NCBI GenBank assembly: GCA_026874595.1
Contig: CM049306.1
Location: forward strand, 6,528,019-6,592,018
Direction of reading: 5' to 3'
Length of the DNA stretch: 64,000 nt
From: Sipunculus nudus
Lineage: Eukaryota > Annelida > Sipuncula > Golfingiida > Sipunculidae
The notes below the pieces were generated by a model. The model did no database searches. It saw only the letters and a list, made by a program, of their open reading frames with translations, and was not told the DNA's origin. A program made the position numbers and the translations under genes. Below are positions 11,197 through 22,800 of this stretch, piece by piece; the stretch's first letter is position 1; each line of letters opens with the position of its first letter.

Positions 11197-13027
11197 GTAG
11201 TATAAACTCACCACATTCCTGAAAGCCCTGTGTTTAATTACCTTTGTGAAATGCTTTAATTACCACTGTGAAATGCTTTAATTACCACTGTGAAATGTTT
11301 AAATTACCACTGTAAAATGCTTTAATTACCACTGTGAAATGTTTTATTTACCACTGTTAAATCCTACAATTTTATTTGGTTTACCAGGCACAGCACTGAG
11401 TGTTGCCTGCGCTGTTGGAGATCTGGAGATTGTGCAGCTTCTCCTTGACAAAGGTGCTGATGTGAACTACACGAGTCATGCATCAACGCCTCTGCTGTAC
11501 GCCTGTGAACAAGGGGACCCAGGCATAGTGTCAACTCTCCTTGACCATGGGGCTGACCCAGCTGTTTGTCCACCCTGTGCTCAGGCAGCAGCAGAAGTGG
11601 TCAAGATGAACATCCCATCATTAGCAGTTTACAAGGCATGTTTAAATGGTCAGAAAGACACAGCAACAATTCTTATGTCTGCTGCTGGGAGCAATATGTC
11701 ATCATTAGAACAAGAACAACATTTGCAGCTGCTGGGAGCACAGACAGTGGTGAAATTTAGGGATTATGAGACAGGAACCAGGCTATGGCAGGAAGCACTG
11801 ACAGAGAGGACAAAACAACAATCACAAGACACCAGTGCAAACACAGGGGTAACTCACCAGTCTCCCACCAGAGAACAGCATTGTGAGTCACATGACACCA
11901 ATAGATGTACAAGTGTAACTTGCCAGTCAACCATTAGGGGTCAGCACTGTCATGTATGTCAGATTTTCTCTGAAACTAAAGAAATTCAAAGTTTGGAGGA
12001 TTTACTTGAAATCACAAGTGATAATGCCCTTATGGACATGCATGCACTGCAACTGCTGGAAACATTACTTGGCCCCACACATCCAGAAGCTACAGAGCTA
12101 GTCTCTCAGATGGCCAGGCAGGCTTTACAGGATGGGAATCTGGCCAAAGCCTGTGGTTTGTTTTACCACACTGTCTCAAGCAATGAGAGCATGGACCACA
12201 GTAACACCGCCGCTGAATACAGTGCACACCTAGCAGACATGCTGTTGAACATCTATTCTTGTAATCCTGCAAATCTTACACAAGTTGAGGGAATATTTGA
12301 TGTATTAGTTGGTATGCTAAATCAAGTTTCTGTTGGTATGGCTAAAATGGTAGATAAAGTTACTTCAGATCACACAAGCCTCTGTGATCCTGTCATAAAA
12401 ATTATACACCAGCAAACTGAGACATTTATGGCGTATCTCCGCTTGCTGATGGAGCATGAAATATCACATTCACAAATGAAACAGGTGCAAGAGATCATAC
12501 ACAGAACTCTCTTGATCGAGACTTCAGGGAACAGTCAGATCTTTAGCATTGAGGCAGCATTATTTGGTATAGCAGTCAGCAAAGAATACCGGTCTATGTC
12601 AACTTTATATTTTTACAAAGAAGAGATCTTTCCCCACCTACCTACATTGGTGGCGTTAGTATCCAGCAGAGGTGACGTGAACTGTCAAGACAAAGATGGT
12701 AATACCCCGTTACACCACGCGCTGGACACACATGAACCAGATACACAGATTATCCAGTATTTGCTCGACCATGGGGCACACATCGACATTACAGACACCA
12801 GGGGGGTCACTCCTTATTCAATTCTAAAGCTTCATCCTCAGCTTGGAATTCGAGGATTTGATTATTTAACACTGAAATGTTTTGCATCACGAGCGCTGTC
12901 TCTTTTAAAAATCCCTTACAAAGGACTTATACCCAAGACATTAGAATCATTTGTGAAGTACCACGAAAAGCCCAGGTTGAAGAAATCTGCCTCTTGTGGG
13001 AAACTTGCACACCTCTCAATTTCCTAA
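10157..13027 (+). CDS. fem1-like: fem-1 homolog-like protein (ankyrin/TPR/VHL-box), N-terminal exon missing
   Basis: Two exons, 10,157-10,407 and 11,388-13,027 (stop TAA), give about 629 residues, close to the length of human FEM1B (627). Known family role: substrate receptor of CUL2-RING E3 ligases that reads C-terminal degrons. Visible domains: degenerate ankyrin repeats at about residues 1-150, with DLEIVQLLLDKGADVN the clearest; a TPR-like segment near 190-223 (QLLGAQ...WQEALTER); a second near 301-347 (ETLLGPTHPE, matching the family's ERILG-HPD motif); a C-terminal ankyrin block near 502-567 (GNTPLHHALD); and a VHL-box near 578-608 (LKCFASRAL, then IPKTLESFV). Compared with FEM1B, two or three N-terminal ankyrin repeats are absent. 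The first exon begins with the third base of a codon, so an upstream start exon must exist, but I could not find it. It is convergent with BIN3. FEM1 is certain at family level, but the A, B or C subtype is not assigned. Confidence 0.88.
10408..11387 (+). other. fem-1-like intron with fold-back, TA run and 22-bp minisatellite
   Basis: It holds a short inverted motif (GTTTCTGCCAT/GGCAGAAATA) repeated around 10,803-10,886, a (TA)n run at about 11,164-11,193, and five to six copies of a 22-bp unit (AATTACCACTGTGAAATGCT-TT) at about 11,230-11,358. The minisatellite ends about 30 bp before the acceptor. Confidence 0.85.
11388..13027 (+). CDS. fem1-like: fem-1-like terminal coding exon
   Basis: The acceptor is TTGGTTTACCAG. 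The frame starts with two bases completing the split codon and then runs 545 codons without interruption to TAA at 13,025-13,027. It holds ankyrin repeats (TALSVACAVGDLEIV onward), the TPR-like middle and the VHL-box. The ATG at 11,339 lies in the intronic minisatellite and is not the start. Confidence 0.93.
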
Positions 13028-14085
13028 CAGGAGGTATATTTTCACCAAACTCATTAAGGTTTCTAACACATTTCTCCACTTTTTGCCCTCAATTGAGCAA
13101 TTCTTATAGAGAACCCTTAAAAATGCAGAAACCTGTTCCCTTTCAACTCCTCACTTTTAATCAAATCTGCTGTCAGCCAGAGTGGTGGTGCCATCTGTTG
13201 GTAATCAGGTTTACTAAAATTTGTATTCTCATCTTCCGCAACACCATGCATACTGTCATCTCATACATGCTCTGTAAATGTAAATTGTTAGATCAAGGGG
13301 TTATAGGTACAAATCACTGACAAAGACCAGGTTACACCAGGCTTGTAAATAGTAACTTGTTGTTTTGATATAATACAGTCATTAAACACTAGAAGCGCTG
13401 GTCTGTATTTGAATATTAAACGTTCCTGTGCTTCAGCAATGTCATACAAGTTCACACTTTTCTTACCTTGACCTACATTTGCCAGTGTTTTTTTTTAAAT
13501 CATTGAGATTAAACTCATGTGTTACATCATGGACTTGTAAACCTGCATAACCATACAATTTTATCGCACCTACCATACAGAAGTCTTACAATTATGAAGA
13601 CCTTAATTTAATTACTCAATTAACTTGGTGTTCAAAGTACTCAAACTGCAGGTTTTAATACTGCTGGGGCCCAATATAATGGATTTAATCTATTCTGTTC
13701 TGTTATTGATATGAAGTTGGCAATAAATTGTCCTTGTTGAATGACTTATTTTGTATTGATTTCATGAAAAAAAACCAGGAGTGAAAAAGGGCTGCACACA
13801 ATGGAAGCACATTTACCAAAGAGTGTCTTAACACAAAAGCTACATTTCAGATGATGAAATGAACCTTTATAGAAAAACAAGCAAATTCAAGGAATATATG
13901 TCCTCATCTTCACCCTTCAAGCCGGGGATGATTTTAAAGACTTTGGTGACTAAGTACAAATTATTTTAACTACCCTCAAATGATGGCAGCACCTGGCAGT
14001 TACTGCAAAAAATTCAAGTATCTTATGTCCACCGCTAGCAACACCTGTTTGTGATTAGTGAAACGAAATGTGCTAATTCATCATA
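13028..14085 (+). other. Probable 3' UTR and spacer
   Basis: No repeat or exon recognised. The ORF at 12,877-13,320 overlaps the fem-1-like exon in another frame and shows no family features. Confidence 0.4.
13722..13727 (+). terminator. Candidate polyadenylation signal of the fem-1-like gene
   Basis: AATAAA followed by the T/G-rich TTGTCCTTGTTG about 700 bp after the stop codon, on the coding strand. It is a consensus match only. Confidence 0.4.
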
Positions 14086-14088
14086 TAA

Positions 14089-16646
14089 CAAGAGGCCCAT
14101 GGGCCATGACGCTCAGCTGAACTTGAATAACAAGCATGTTTTGCATGCAAAATCTAATGAATATGTAGTCATCAGACATTAGTTTTAACTGGTATTGCAA
14201 GAATTAAATTTTGCTGGTAACAGCATGTTGCGCATACAGACTAGAAATAAAGTGTAACTGCAAGGTTTTTTTTGTTCTGGAATGCACAGACAATGAATAA
14301 ATGATTAATCAACATACCAAACTTGAGCACATAACCTGGTGTTGAGAAAATGGAACAACTATATTTTTTCTAGTGTAAAACAACAAGGCCTCATGGAAAC
14401 GTGTAATGGAATAAACAGCAGGTTTAGTGCTTGGGTGATATGTGTGTAGAGGAGTTATGTCACACTGGAGGACAGATTGGCATGAAATCAGTTTTATGGG
14501 GTTTCAGGATTTCTACTGATAAAGCGACATTTTACATATAAATTTGTATTGACTGGTTTAAAATAAAACACTTAACTTACCATGAAAATGCATAATAAGT
14601 TGTAGGAACAGTTGAAGGTTAAAACATGTGTTCCACTTGTAATCTTGCCATCATGCCAAAGTTATTTATGGATGTCTAGAATCTTGATGTGAACTGATGT
14701 TGGGATTGTGTGAAGGCTATTTATAGAGACTAAAGGTGTTGATAAGATCTGGTGTTGTTACTATGTGAAAGAGATTTATAGATACTTTTATCAGTTAGCA
14801 AATAGTTATTTTGTTGAACAAAGTGTTTTTCATGCTAATATATTAACTTTTTTGTATCAATATATTCTGAATATTAATAGATGGCTAGTGAATGCAAAAT
14901 CAGAATACAGAAATCTTATTTTTGGAATAATCTTATGTATACATAAACATTAGTTGACTTTGTACAGCATAATAAATATTCATAGAATATTTCAGGTCAG
15001 ATGTTATATGTTTAGACAAATAGGCTATAAGGTTGCATGACTAAGGTTAACATCTGAGCTTTTGTATCAAATTTTTCATCATTCTGGGGGGTACTTGGGA
15101 GCCCCATAGCTCGAAGAATATGGGTAACAGAGACCTTTTTCTAAGTTTCTAAGGAGACTTTTAATGGGCCTCCCTGCATGTCAAGAGAGAAGATTCTAGG
15201 TCCAGGCATTATGATTTGTGCCCTGTTAACAGATGACCCCATCTTAAGGTCTCATAAATAGAGAAAATAATTCGTAAAAATAAAAAAAATACAGGTGGCG
15301 CCACCAGACTGCAGAAACTGATGGAACATCCCATGATCAATATCCATACAAAGAATCATGGTGATCAATGCAATAGTTGTTCAGATATTTGAGCTTTTGT
15401 ATCAAATTTTCCATTATTCTGGGGGGTACTTCTGAGCCCAATAGCTCAGAGGTTATGGGTAACAGAGACCTAGTTTCAGGTTTCCAAGGAGACTTTTCAT
15501 GGGCCTCCCTGCATGTCAAGAGAGAAGATTCTAGGTCCAGTCATTAGGATTTGTGCCCTGTTAACCGATGACCGCATCTTTTAATGTCTCAAAAATAGAG
15601 AAAAAAACACGTAAAAATCGAAAAAATACAGGTGGCACCACCAGTCTGCAGAAACTGATGAAACACCCCATGATCAAAATCAATGCAAAGAATCATGGTG
15701 ATCAATGCAATAGTTGATCAGTTACTTGAACTTTTGTATCAAATTTTTTCATTATTCTGGGGGGTACTTCGGAGCCCCATAGCTCAGAGGTTATGGGTAA
15801 TAGAGACCTAATTTCAGGTTTCCAAGAAGACTTTAAATGGGCCTCTCTGCATGTCAAGAGAAGATTCTAGGTCCAGTCGTTATGATTTGTGCCCTGTTAA
15901 CAGATGACTGCATCTTCAGAGGTCTCAAAAATAGAGAAAAAAATTCGTAAAAATTGAAAAAAATACAGGTGGCGCCACCAGTCTGCAGAACTGATGAAAC
16001 ACTCCATGATCAATATCCATGCAAAAAATCATGACCATCAGTAATGTAGTTAATGAGATATTGAATTTTTGTATGAAATTTTTTACTATTCTTGGGGGTA
16101 CTTCGGGGCCCCATAGCTCAAAGGATATGGGTAACAGAGACCTAATTTCTGGTTTCCATGGACATTTTTTCATTGATCTCTCAATGTCTCAAGAATGAAG
16201 ATTCCAGGTCCAGTCTTTACAATTTGTGCCTTGTTAACAGATGTTCACATTTTTAAAGGTCTCAAAAATAGAGAAAAAAATTCGTAAAAAATCGAAAAAT
16301 AAAGGTGGTGCCACCAGTCTGCAGGAACTGATGGGACATCTCATGATCAATATGTATGCAAGAAATCATGACCATCAGTGATGTAGTTAATGAGATATTG
16401 ATGTTTTTGTATGAAATTTTTGACTTTTCTGGGGGTACTTTGGGGCCCCATAGCTCGAAGGATATGGGTAGCAGAGACCTAATTTCTGGTTTCCAAGGAG
16501 ATTTTTCATGGACCTCTCAGAATGCCAAGTTACAAGGTTCTAGGTCCAGCAGTTACGATTTGTGCCTGGTTAACGGACGGACAGACGGACGACGGACAAA
16601 GAGTGATCGCTATAGCTCAGATGACTTTTCAGTCAGCTGAGCTAAA
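14089..16646 (+). mobile_element. CAGCTGA-ended repeat element with 337-bp tandem units, copy A
   Basis: The head at 14,089 reads ACAAGAGGCCCATGGGCC, then ATGACGCTCAGCTGA. The tail at 16,565-16,646 has GGACGGACAGACGGACG, then the hairpin TAGCTCAG...CTGAGCTA. Between about 15,040 and 16,560 lie four to five tandem units. The box GGTGGCGCCACC (or a variant) recurs at 15,294, 15,631, 15,968 and 16,304 (spacing 337, 337, 336). Each unit also has GGGTAACAGAGACCTAAT, GATTCTAGGTCCAG and GATTTGTGCCCTGTTAAC. No transposase is seen, so it is probably non-autonomous. Confidence 0.85.
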
Positions 16647-16799
16647 AAAATGAAATATCATATTTTATTATATTATCTTGTGAGACAGACACTCCAAAAC
16701 CAATCCCAACCAAGGTGAGCATGAGAGCAATCACTTTGAATGAAATCAGATAACATTTAGGAAAGTTGTTGCATGGAAACGAAAACCTGCCAAACAGAA

Positions 16800-16852
16800 T
16801 GAAGGACAGACAGACAGACAAACTCAATCTATGTCCCCCCCCCCCCCCCCCC
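16800..16852. repeat. Short (GACA)n and poly-C tract
   Basis: GACAGACAGACAGACA at about 16,805 and an 18-C run near 16,834-16,851. Confidence 0.85.
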
Positions 16853-17018
16853 TGTTTCTTCCAAGGAAGCAGGGGACAACAAGAAGTATCATTTCAATGA
16901 GGTGCAAGTCCTTGAGTGTCATCAGTATATGCAGTAAAATGTAGCCTCTATGAGTGAATTAGCCAAATTCAATATATAGTTCAAGGAGCAGTCATTCCTG
17001 TTAACTGAAAAAGGAAAT

Positions 17019-18424
17019 TACCGTAAAATCTCCACTTAAAACCGCGGTTTAATCAAGAAATTCAAAATCTTGAAATCAGGTTGATTTCCTGAAAGCACTG
17101 TGCGGTTTATACTAGAAGGGTTTCCTGAATATCTTCCTGACAGACATCGTTTTTGGGCCGGCGCGTGGGCGATAATATTGCAACTTTCGAAGGCTGTTCT
17201 TAGCATGCATGGGAGCCGTGTGTAAATGTATTATTTACGATTATTTGTTATTTATAAATTAAATATTGCTGATAAGTTTTCGTGTGATATATAACCTGTT
17301 ATAAAATCTTGGTAATTGTCACCAAATAATACGTTTACAACAACCCTGCTGTTACACACAGCGGTCCACTTCGTTGGGCATGGTCAAGCAAAATTGAAAT
17401 AAAAGCCTACTTTAAACCCATTTGCGGCATTATTTAGCAATGATTATTTGTTTAAAACGTAAAATGAAAAAAAAGCTGACATCGTAAAGAGTCACACAAT
17501 GGCAGACGATCGTTTTAAAATCAAGTTTGAGTGCCGCCAAGTGCTGAAACACCCCGGTATTCTGCTAAGAATATTTTGAACGGCTGTAAGCGGTGGGTGG
17601 TAAATAGAACAGCCACCTATTTCGTCCCAGCGTGCCTTGCGCGAACACTGCCTTGACAAAATGGCTCTCCACACGGAAACTTTCTTCAGGAAAAAAACTT
17701 GCTAACCCGGACTGGCCACTTTAATTTTACCTTAAAATCACTCGTTTTCAAGCGTCATGTTTCCTATACGTGCGTATCTCTAAAAGGTAACTTCAGTTAC
17801 TTCGATATTTAGTTAAGTTGACCAGCGATGTTTTCAAACGCACCAGCAAATTGTGACATGGAGCGATGTCAACGTACGATGTGACGAAGATAATACCGAA
17901 GTAACCGGTATGAAAATGATTTGAATCTTTCGAGTAATTCCAGAAAATGGAATTTTCATCAAAAATTAAGATTTCAAAATATTACTTTTAGAATTAAAAT
18001 ATACAGTGACTTGAAATGGATCAGCAGAATATTTTTTCCAAAATATAATGACAAATCAGTAGCAAACAAGAATACGGCACGGAACATAAAATCTGTATAA
18101 ACAGGCAGAGGTTCACCGGCACTTACGTCTTCCCAAACTTCATGCTTGAGTGACCCTGCAAAAAAGTGTTATGATGTGTTTAAATAAAATGCCCAAGGAA
18201 TTTTTAAAGTGGACAGGAATGGCTGAGTCGCAACCTACGCGTGTTCATTTCTAGATGATTGCTTGATTGTGTCTTATGTCAAATCATTCCGTAGCGAAAG
18301 TTGGTGCGGTTTTAAAGGGGGGTTCTTAGTATTTGAGCCCCTCGCGGTGTCTCGCCTGGAATTTCAGCAAAGTCTGGGTGCGGTTTTAATCGGAAGTGCG
18401 GTTTTAAGTGGAGATTTTACGGTA
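17019..18424. mobile_element. 1.4-kb TIR element with TACCGTAAAATC ends
   Basis: The left end begins TACCGTAAAATCTCCACTTA and continues to a 27-bp match with the complement of the right end (18,398-18,424). Both ends then carry further AAACCGC text. The terminal TA suggests the TA target duplication typical of Tc1/mariner-like elements. The interior is GC-richer than its surroundings and non-coding. The ORFs at 17,492-17,674 and 18,263-18,448 are short and unrecognised; the latter runs into the right terminal repeat. Confidence 0.85.
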
Positions 18425-19708
18425 CTTAAAGCATGTATAATATGTTGAGAACACCCCAGGAGTTCATCAACCTAACATTGTCTCACACTGAGAAAAAGAA
18501 CCAAAGCCAATAAAAGATTGTTTATTAAGTGGAAACAAGCAACAGTATCAGTAAAAATGTTTGCCAGCAAACAGTTACTTTGGTGCATCAATTACAAAAA
18601 TGTGATATGTCATGCAAGAGCACTTTATACATAAACTTAGTTATTCCTAATATGTCTACACAGCAATTTTTTCATCACTGGTTATATAACAACTTGGATT
18701 AGGAATTCTGTGGAGCTCTTACATAACAAACATACAGTAAAACTACATAGAATTATCACAATTCAAATGAAGAATAATGAAAATTCAGTTAACTGTTTAT
18801 TTAAACTACTTCCTGTCTACATCCCTCACTTATTTTCCATGAATAATACTATCACTACAAAATGAATTTTTTGGTTAAGCCGAAAAGCAGTGTGTCTTAC
18901 AAAATAACTAAAATCCTAGTATACACTATTACAGCAAAGACCAAGAGAACAAACAAGAACAAGAGCTGTAAACTTACTTCTACTTGTCAAATTAAGGATA
19001 ATTTCTCTTGGTAGACTTTCTCTTTTTGAAGCCCATGCTGTTCTTTTGGTTACTTCCTAACATTTAAACATCTTCATTCTACCAGGTCTGTGGCTAAACT
19101 TTCACAGACCTTGATTCCACAATCCTCTCTGGCGTATATGAAGGTCTGTGAAAATGAAGTCACAGACTTGGTTACAAGTATGAAGATGGCATAGGTGACT
19201 ATTGCTTTTATTAATCTTTTGTTACTATATCCCCATATTAAGACTATTGACAACAAACATTATTTTAATAAAAATAAATCCCTTAAACATATGTCTCTAG
19301 TGTCACTTGGTGTGGAATTCTTTTGACTGAAATCATGATCACAGCACATTCATTGCATTACCTTGGTACATACAGTTTAATCTTGGACAGAGACCATGGC
19401 CTTTGCATGAAATGAGTATTTGCACACAGAATGGCTCAACCTTCCAATCAGCCTCCATTGATCTGCTAATGATCTTAAGCCAGTAAATGGTAAGAACGGA
19501 CAGATAATTTCCCATATGTCATCAACAAAATCCCTGTTGACCTTGCAGGTACTAGTCACATGATCAGCTTCATGCATCATGTGACTTATTGAACAAAACA
19601 TTGGTGGAAGACGAGGATACATTCAAACATCACATCACATGACAAAGTGAAGCTTATGTATTACACATCATCTGCTTGTTCAGCCTCACTGACAGACATT
19701 ACTCTCTG
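18425..19708 (-). other. 3' flank of BIN3, probable 3' UTR
   Basis: It lies directly downstream of the BIN3 stop on the - strand. A hairpin with AGGTCTGTG/CACAGACCT arms lies at 19,084-19,112, and a further AGGTCTGTG...CACAGACTT pair at 19,142-19,170. AATAAA-type signals on the - strand occur at several places (for example about 19,207 and 18,520), and I cannot choose between them. Confidence 0.4.
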
Positions 19709-19858
19709 TCAGTCTGTGGTTATAGATAATGCTCTCATTTCTGACAGTTTCTGTTTCAACTTCTTCTCAAACTCCTGGTCTGACAGCAGCTCATCCTTGC
19801 CATTCAGTTTTTCAGACAACTCTGCATAAGTCTTGTGAGCCTCCGTGTAATACCCAAT
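19709..19858 (-). CDS. BIN3: BIN3 terminal coding exon 10
   Basis: 150 nt including TGA. It encodes IGYYTEAHKTYAELSEKLNG, continuing to LSEMRALSITTD. The acceptor is TTTGTAG. The C-terminal LSEMRALSI matches human LSELRALSI, with no added SH3 domain. The stop is at 19,711-19,709. Confidence 0.95.
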   Translation of the reverse strand: MGYYTEAHKTYAELSEKLNGKDELLSDQEFEKKLKQKLSEMRALSITTD

Positions 19859-22800
19859 CTACAAATGAAACAGAAAGTTATATGTTGTCTGCATATCTGT
19901 CTGATCTCTTGATGTGTTGATCTTGTAGCTCTACAAACTTGCTGAAATTTTCAACATATCTCAAGTTTTAAGAGGTCAACACTGTAAGTGAATTACACTG
20001 AAAATAAAATTGTTTTGAGAATAATATAACTGTCTGTGGTTCCAAAATGCATATGCTGCAAGGGGTCTTCCTGTATTTGTACTCTGTAATTCATGACAAA
20101 TTACCCTGAAACTGAGGACCCATGGATCTCCACGCTCAGCTGAATTTGTCTTCAAGGATATGCTTATGAGCTTTATCAAAATATGGGTCCTGTGATCACT
20201 CTGAAGCCAACATGTCTACCGAAACTGGAGTTATCATCCATAAACTAATTTGTGAATGGTAGGCCCTGGGACCTTGACCTTTGACCCCAAATCAAAAGAA
20301 AACTACCCATATTGGCAGGTGCGCCACATGTGGAAGACGGAAGGTTTGCTATGAAAGGCTGGTTTAAAATGCATCCACAATCTTTCTGAAGTATCGGGTC
20401 ATGTATCCTTGACCTTTGATCTTTAGTGGTGGGCCATATATAAGTCAAGTTTGAAACCCAATATTTCAGTCCAAATTGGTGTTATCATCTGGAAACTAAT
20501 ATGAAAATACATGTCCTCAGTGACCTTTGACCTTCAAAAGTAACTAAAGTATCATCCAGACAGATGGCTTCTGTACCTTTGACCTTGTGACCCAAAAATT
20601 AATCAAGTCCTTCCCCTATTGGCAGGTCAGCTATTTGTGCAAAATGGAAGTTTTGGGATTAGTTTGGCTTAAAATGCATCCACAAACTCTTTAAAGAAGT
20701 GGGTCCTGTGACCTTGACCTTTGACCTTATGACCCTAAAAATGAAAGGTTTCTTGCTTAAGAGGTTTTTTAGCTCAGCTGACTGAAAGTCATCTGAGCTA
20801 TAGCGATCACTCTTTGTCCGTCGTCCGTCTGTCCGTCCGTTAACCAGGCACAAATCGTAACCGCTGGACCTAGAACCTTGTAACTTGGGATTCTGAGAGG
20901 TCCATAAAAAATCTCCTTGGAAACCAGAAATTAGGTCTCTGTTACCCATATCCTTCGAGCTATGTGGCCCCAAAGTACCCCCCAGAAAAGTCAAAAATTT
21001 CATACAAAAACTTCAATATCTCATTAACTACCTAACTGATGGTCATGATTTTTGGCATACATATTGATCATGAGATGTTACATCACTTCCTGCAGTCTGG
21101 TGGCGCCACCTGTATTTTTCGATTTTTTACGAATTTTTTTCTCTATTTTTGAGACCTTTAAAAATGTGAACATCTGTTAACAAGGCACAAATCATAAAGA
21201 CTGGACTTAGAATCTCCATTTTCGACACACAGAGAGACCTATGAAAAGTCTCCATGGAAACCAGAAATTAGGTCTCTGTTACCCATATCCTTTGAGCTAT
21301 GGGGCCCCAAAGTACCCCCCAGAATAGTAAAAAATTTCATACAAAAACTTCAATATCTCAATAACTACATCACTGATGGTCTTCATTTTTGGCATACATA
21401 TTGATCATGAGATGTTCGATCAGTTCCTGCAGTCTTGTGGCGCCACCTGTACTGTTTGATTTTTTACGATTTTTTCCTCTATTTTTGAGACCTTTGAGGA
21501 TGCTGTCATCTGTTAGCGTGGCACAAATCGTAACGACTGGACCTAGAATCTCCATTTTCGACACACAGAGAGACCTATGAAAAGTCTCCATGGAAACCAG
21601 AAATTAGGTCTCTGTTACCCATATCCTTCGAGCTATGGGGCCCAAAATTACCCCCCAGAATAGTCAAAAATTTCATACAAAAACTTCAATATCTCATTAA
21701 CTACATCACTGATGGTCATGATTTTCGACATACATATTGATCATGAGATGTTCGATCAGTTCCTGCAGACTGGTGAGGCCACCTGTACTGTTTGATTTTT
21801 TACGATTTTTTCCTCTATTTTTGAGACCTTTGAGGATGCTGTCATCTGTTAGCGTGGCACAAATCGTAACGACTGGACCTAGAATCTCCATTTTCGACAC
21901 ACAGAGAGACCTATGAAAAGTCTCCATGGAAACCAGAAATTAGGTCTCTGTTACCCAAATCCTTCGAGCTATGGGGCCCAAAATTACCCCCCAGAATAGT
22001 AAAAAATTTCATACAAAAACTTCAATATCTCATTAACTACATCACTGATGGTCATGATTTTCGACATACATATTGATCATGAGATGTTTCATCAGTTTGT
22101 GCAGACTGGTGGCGCCACCTGTATTTTTCAATGTTCACAAATTGTTTTCTCCATTTTTGAGACCTTTAAGGATGTAGTTATCTGTCAACAGGGTACAAAT
22201 CGTAACGACTGGACCTAGAATCTTCATTCTTGACACACAGGGAGACCCATGATAAGTCTCCATGGAAACCTGAAATTTGGTCTCTGTTACCCATATCCTT
22301 TGAGCTATGGCACTCCAAAGTAGAGCTCAGAATAATAGAAAATTTGATACAATAGCTAAAGTATCTGAACAACTAATGCAGAGATAACCATAATTGTTTG
22401 CATGGATATTGATCATGGAGTGTTTCATAAGTTTCTGCAGACTGGTGGCACCACCTGTATTTGTTCGGATTTTTTACGAAATTTTTCTGAATTTTTGAGA
22501 CCTTTAAAGATATGAACATCTGTTAACAGGGCACAAATCATAAAAACTGGACCAAGAATCTTCATTCTTGACACACAGGGAGACCCATGAAAAGTCTCCA
22601 TGGAAACTTGAAATTAGGTCTCTGTTACCCATATTCTTTAAGCTGTATGGGTCCAAAATACCCCCCCCCAGAATAATGGAAAATTTGATACAAAAACTGC
22701 AGTATTTCAATAACTACAACACTGATGGTCATGATTTTCGGCATACATATTGATCATGAGCTGTTCCATCAGTTTCTGCAGACTGGGTGTGCCACCTCTA

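Noticed and set aside
11339-11387. ATG at 11,339 as the start of the fem-1-like protein
   Set aside because: The first 17 codons are intronic minisatellite and polypyrimidine tract. The acceptor at 11,387 and the phase-matched upstream exon give a better model.
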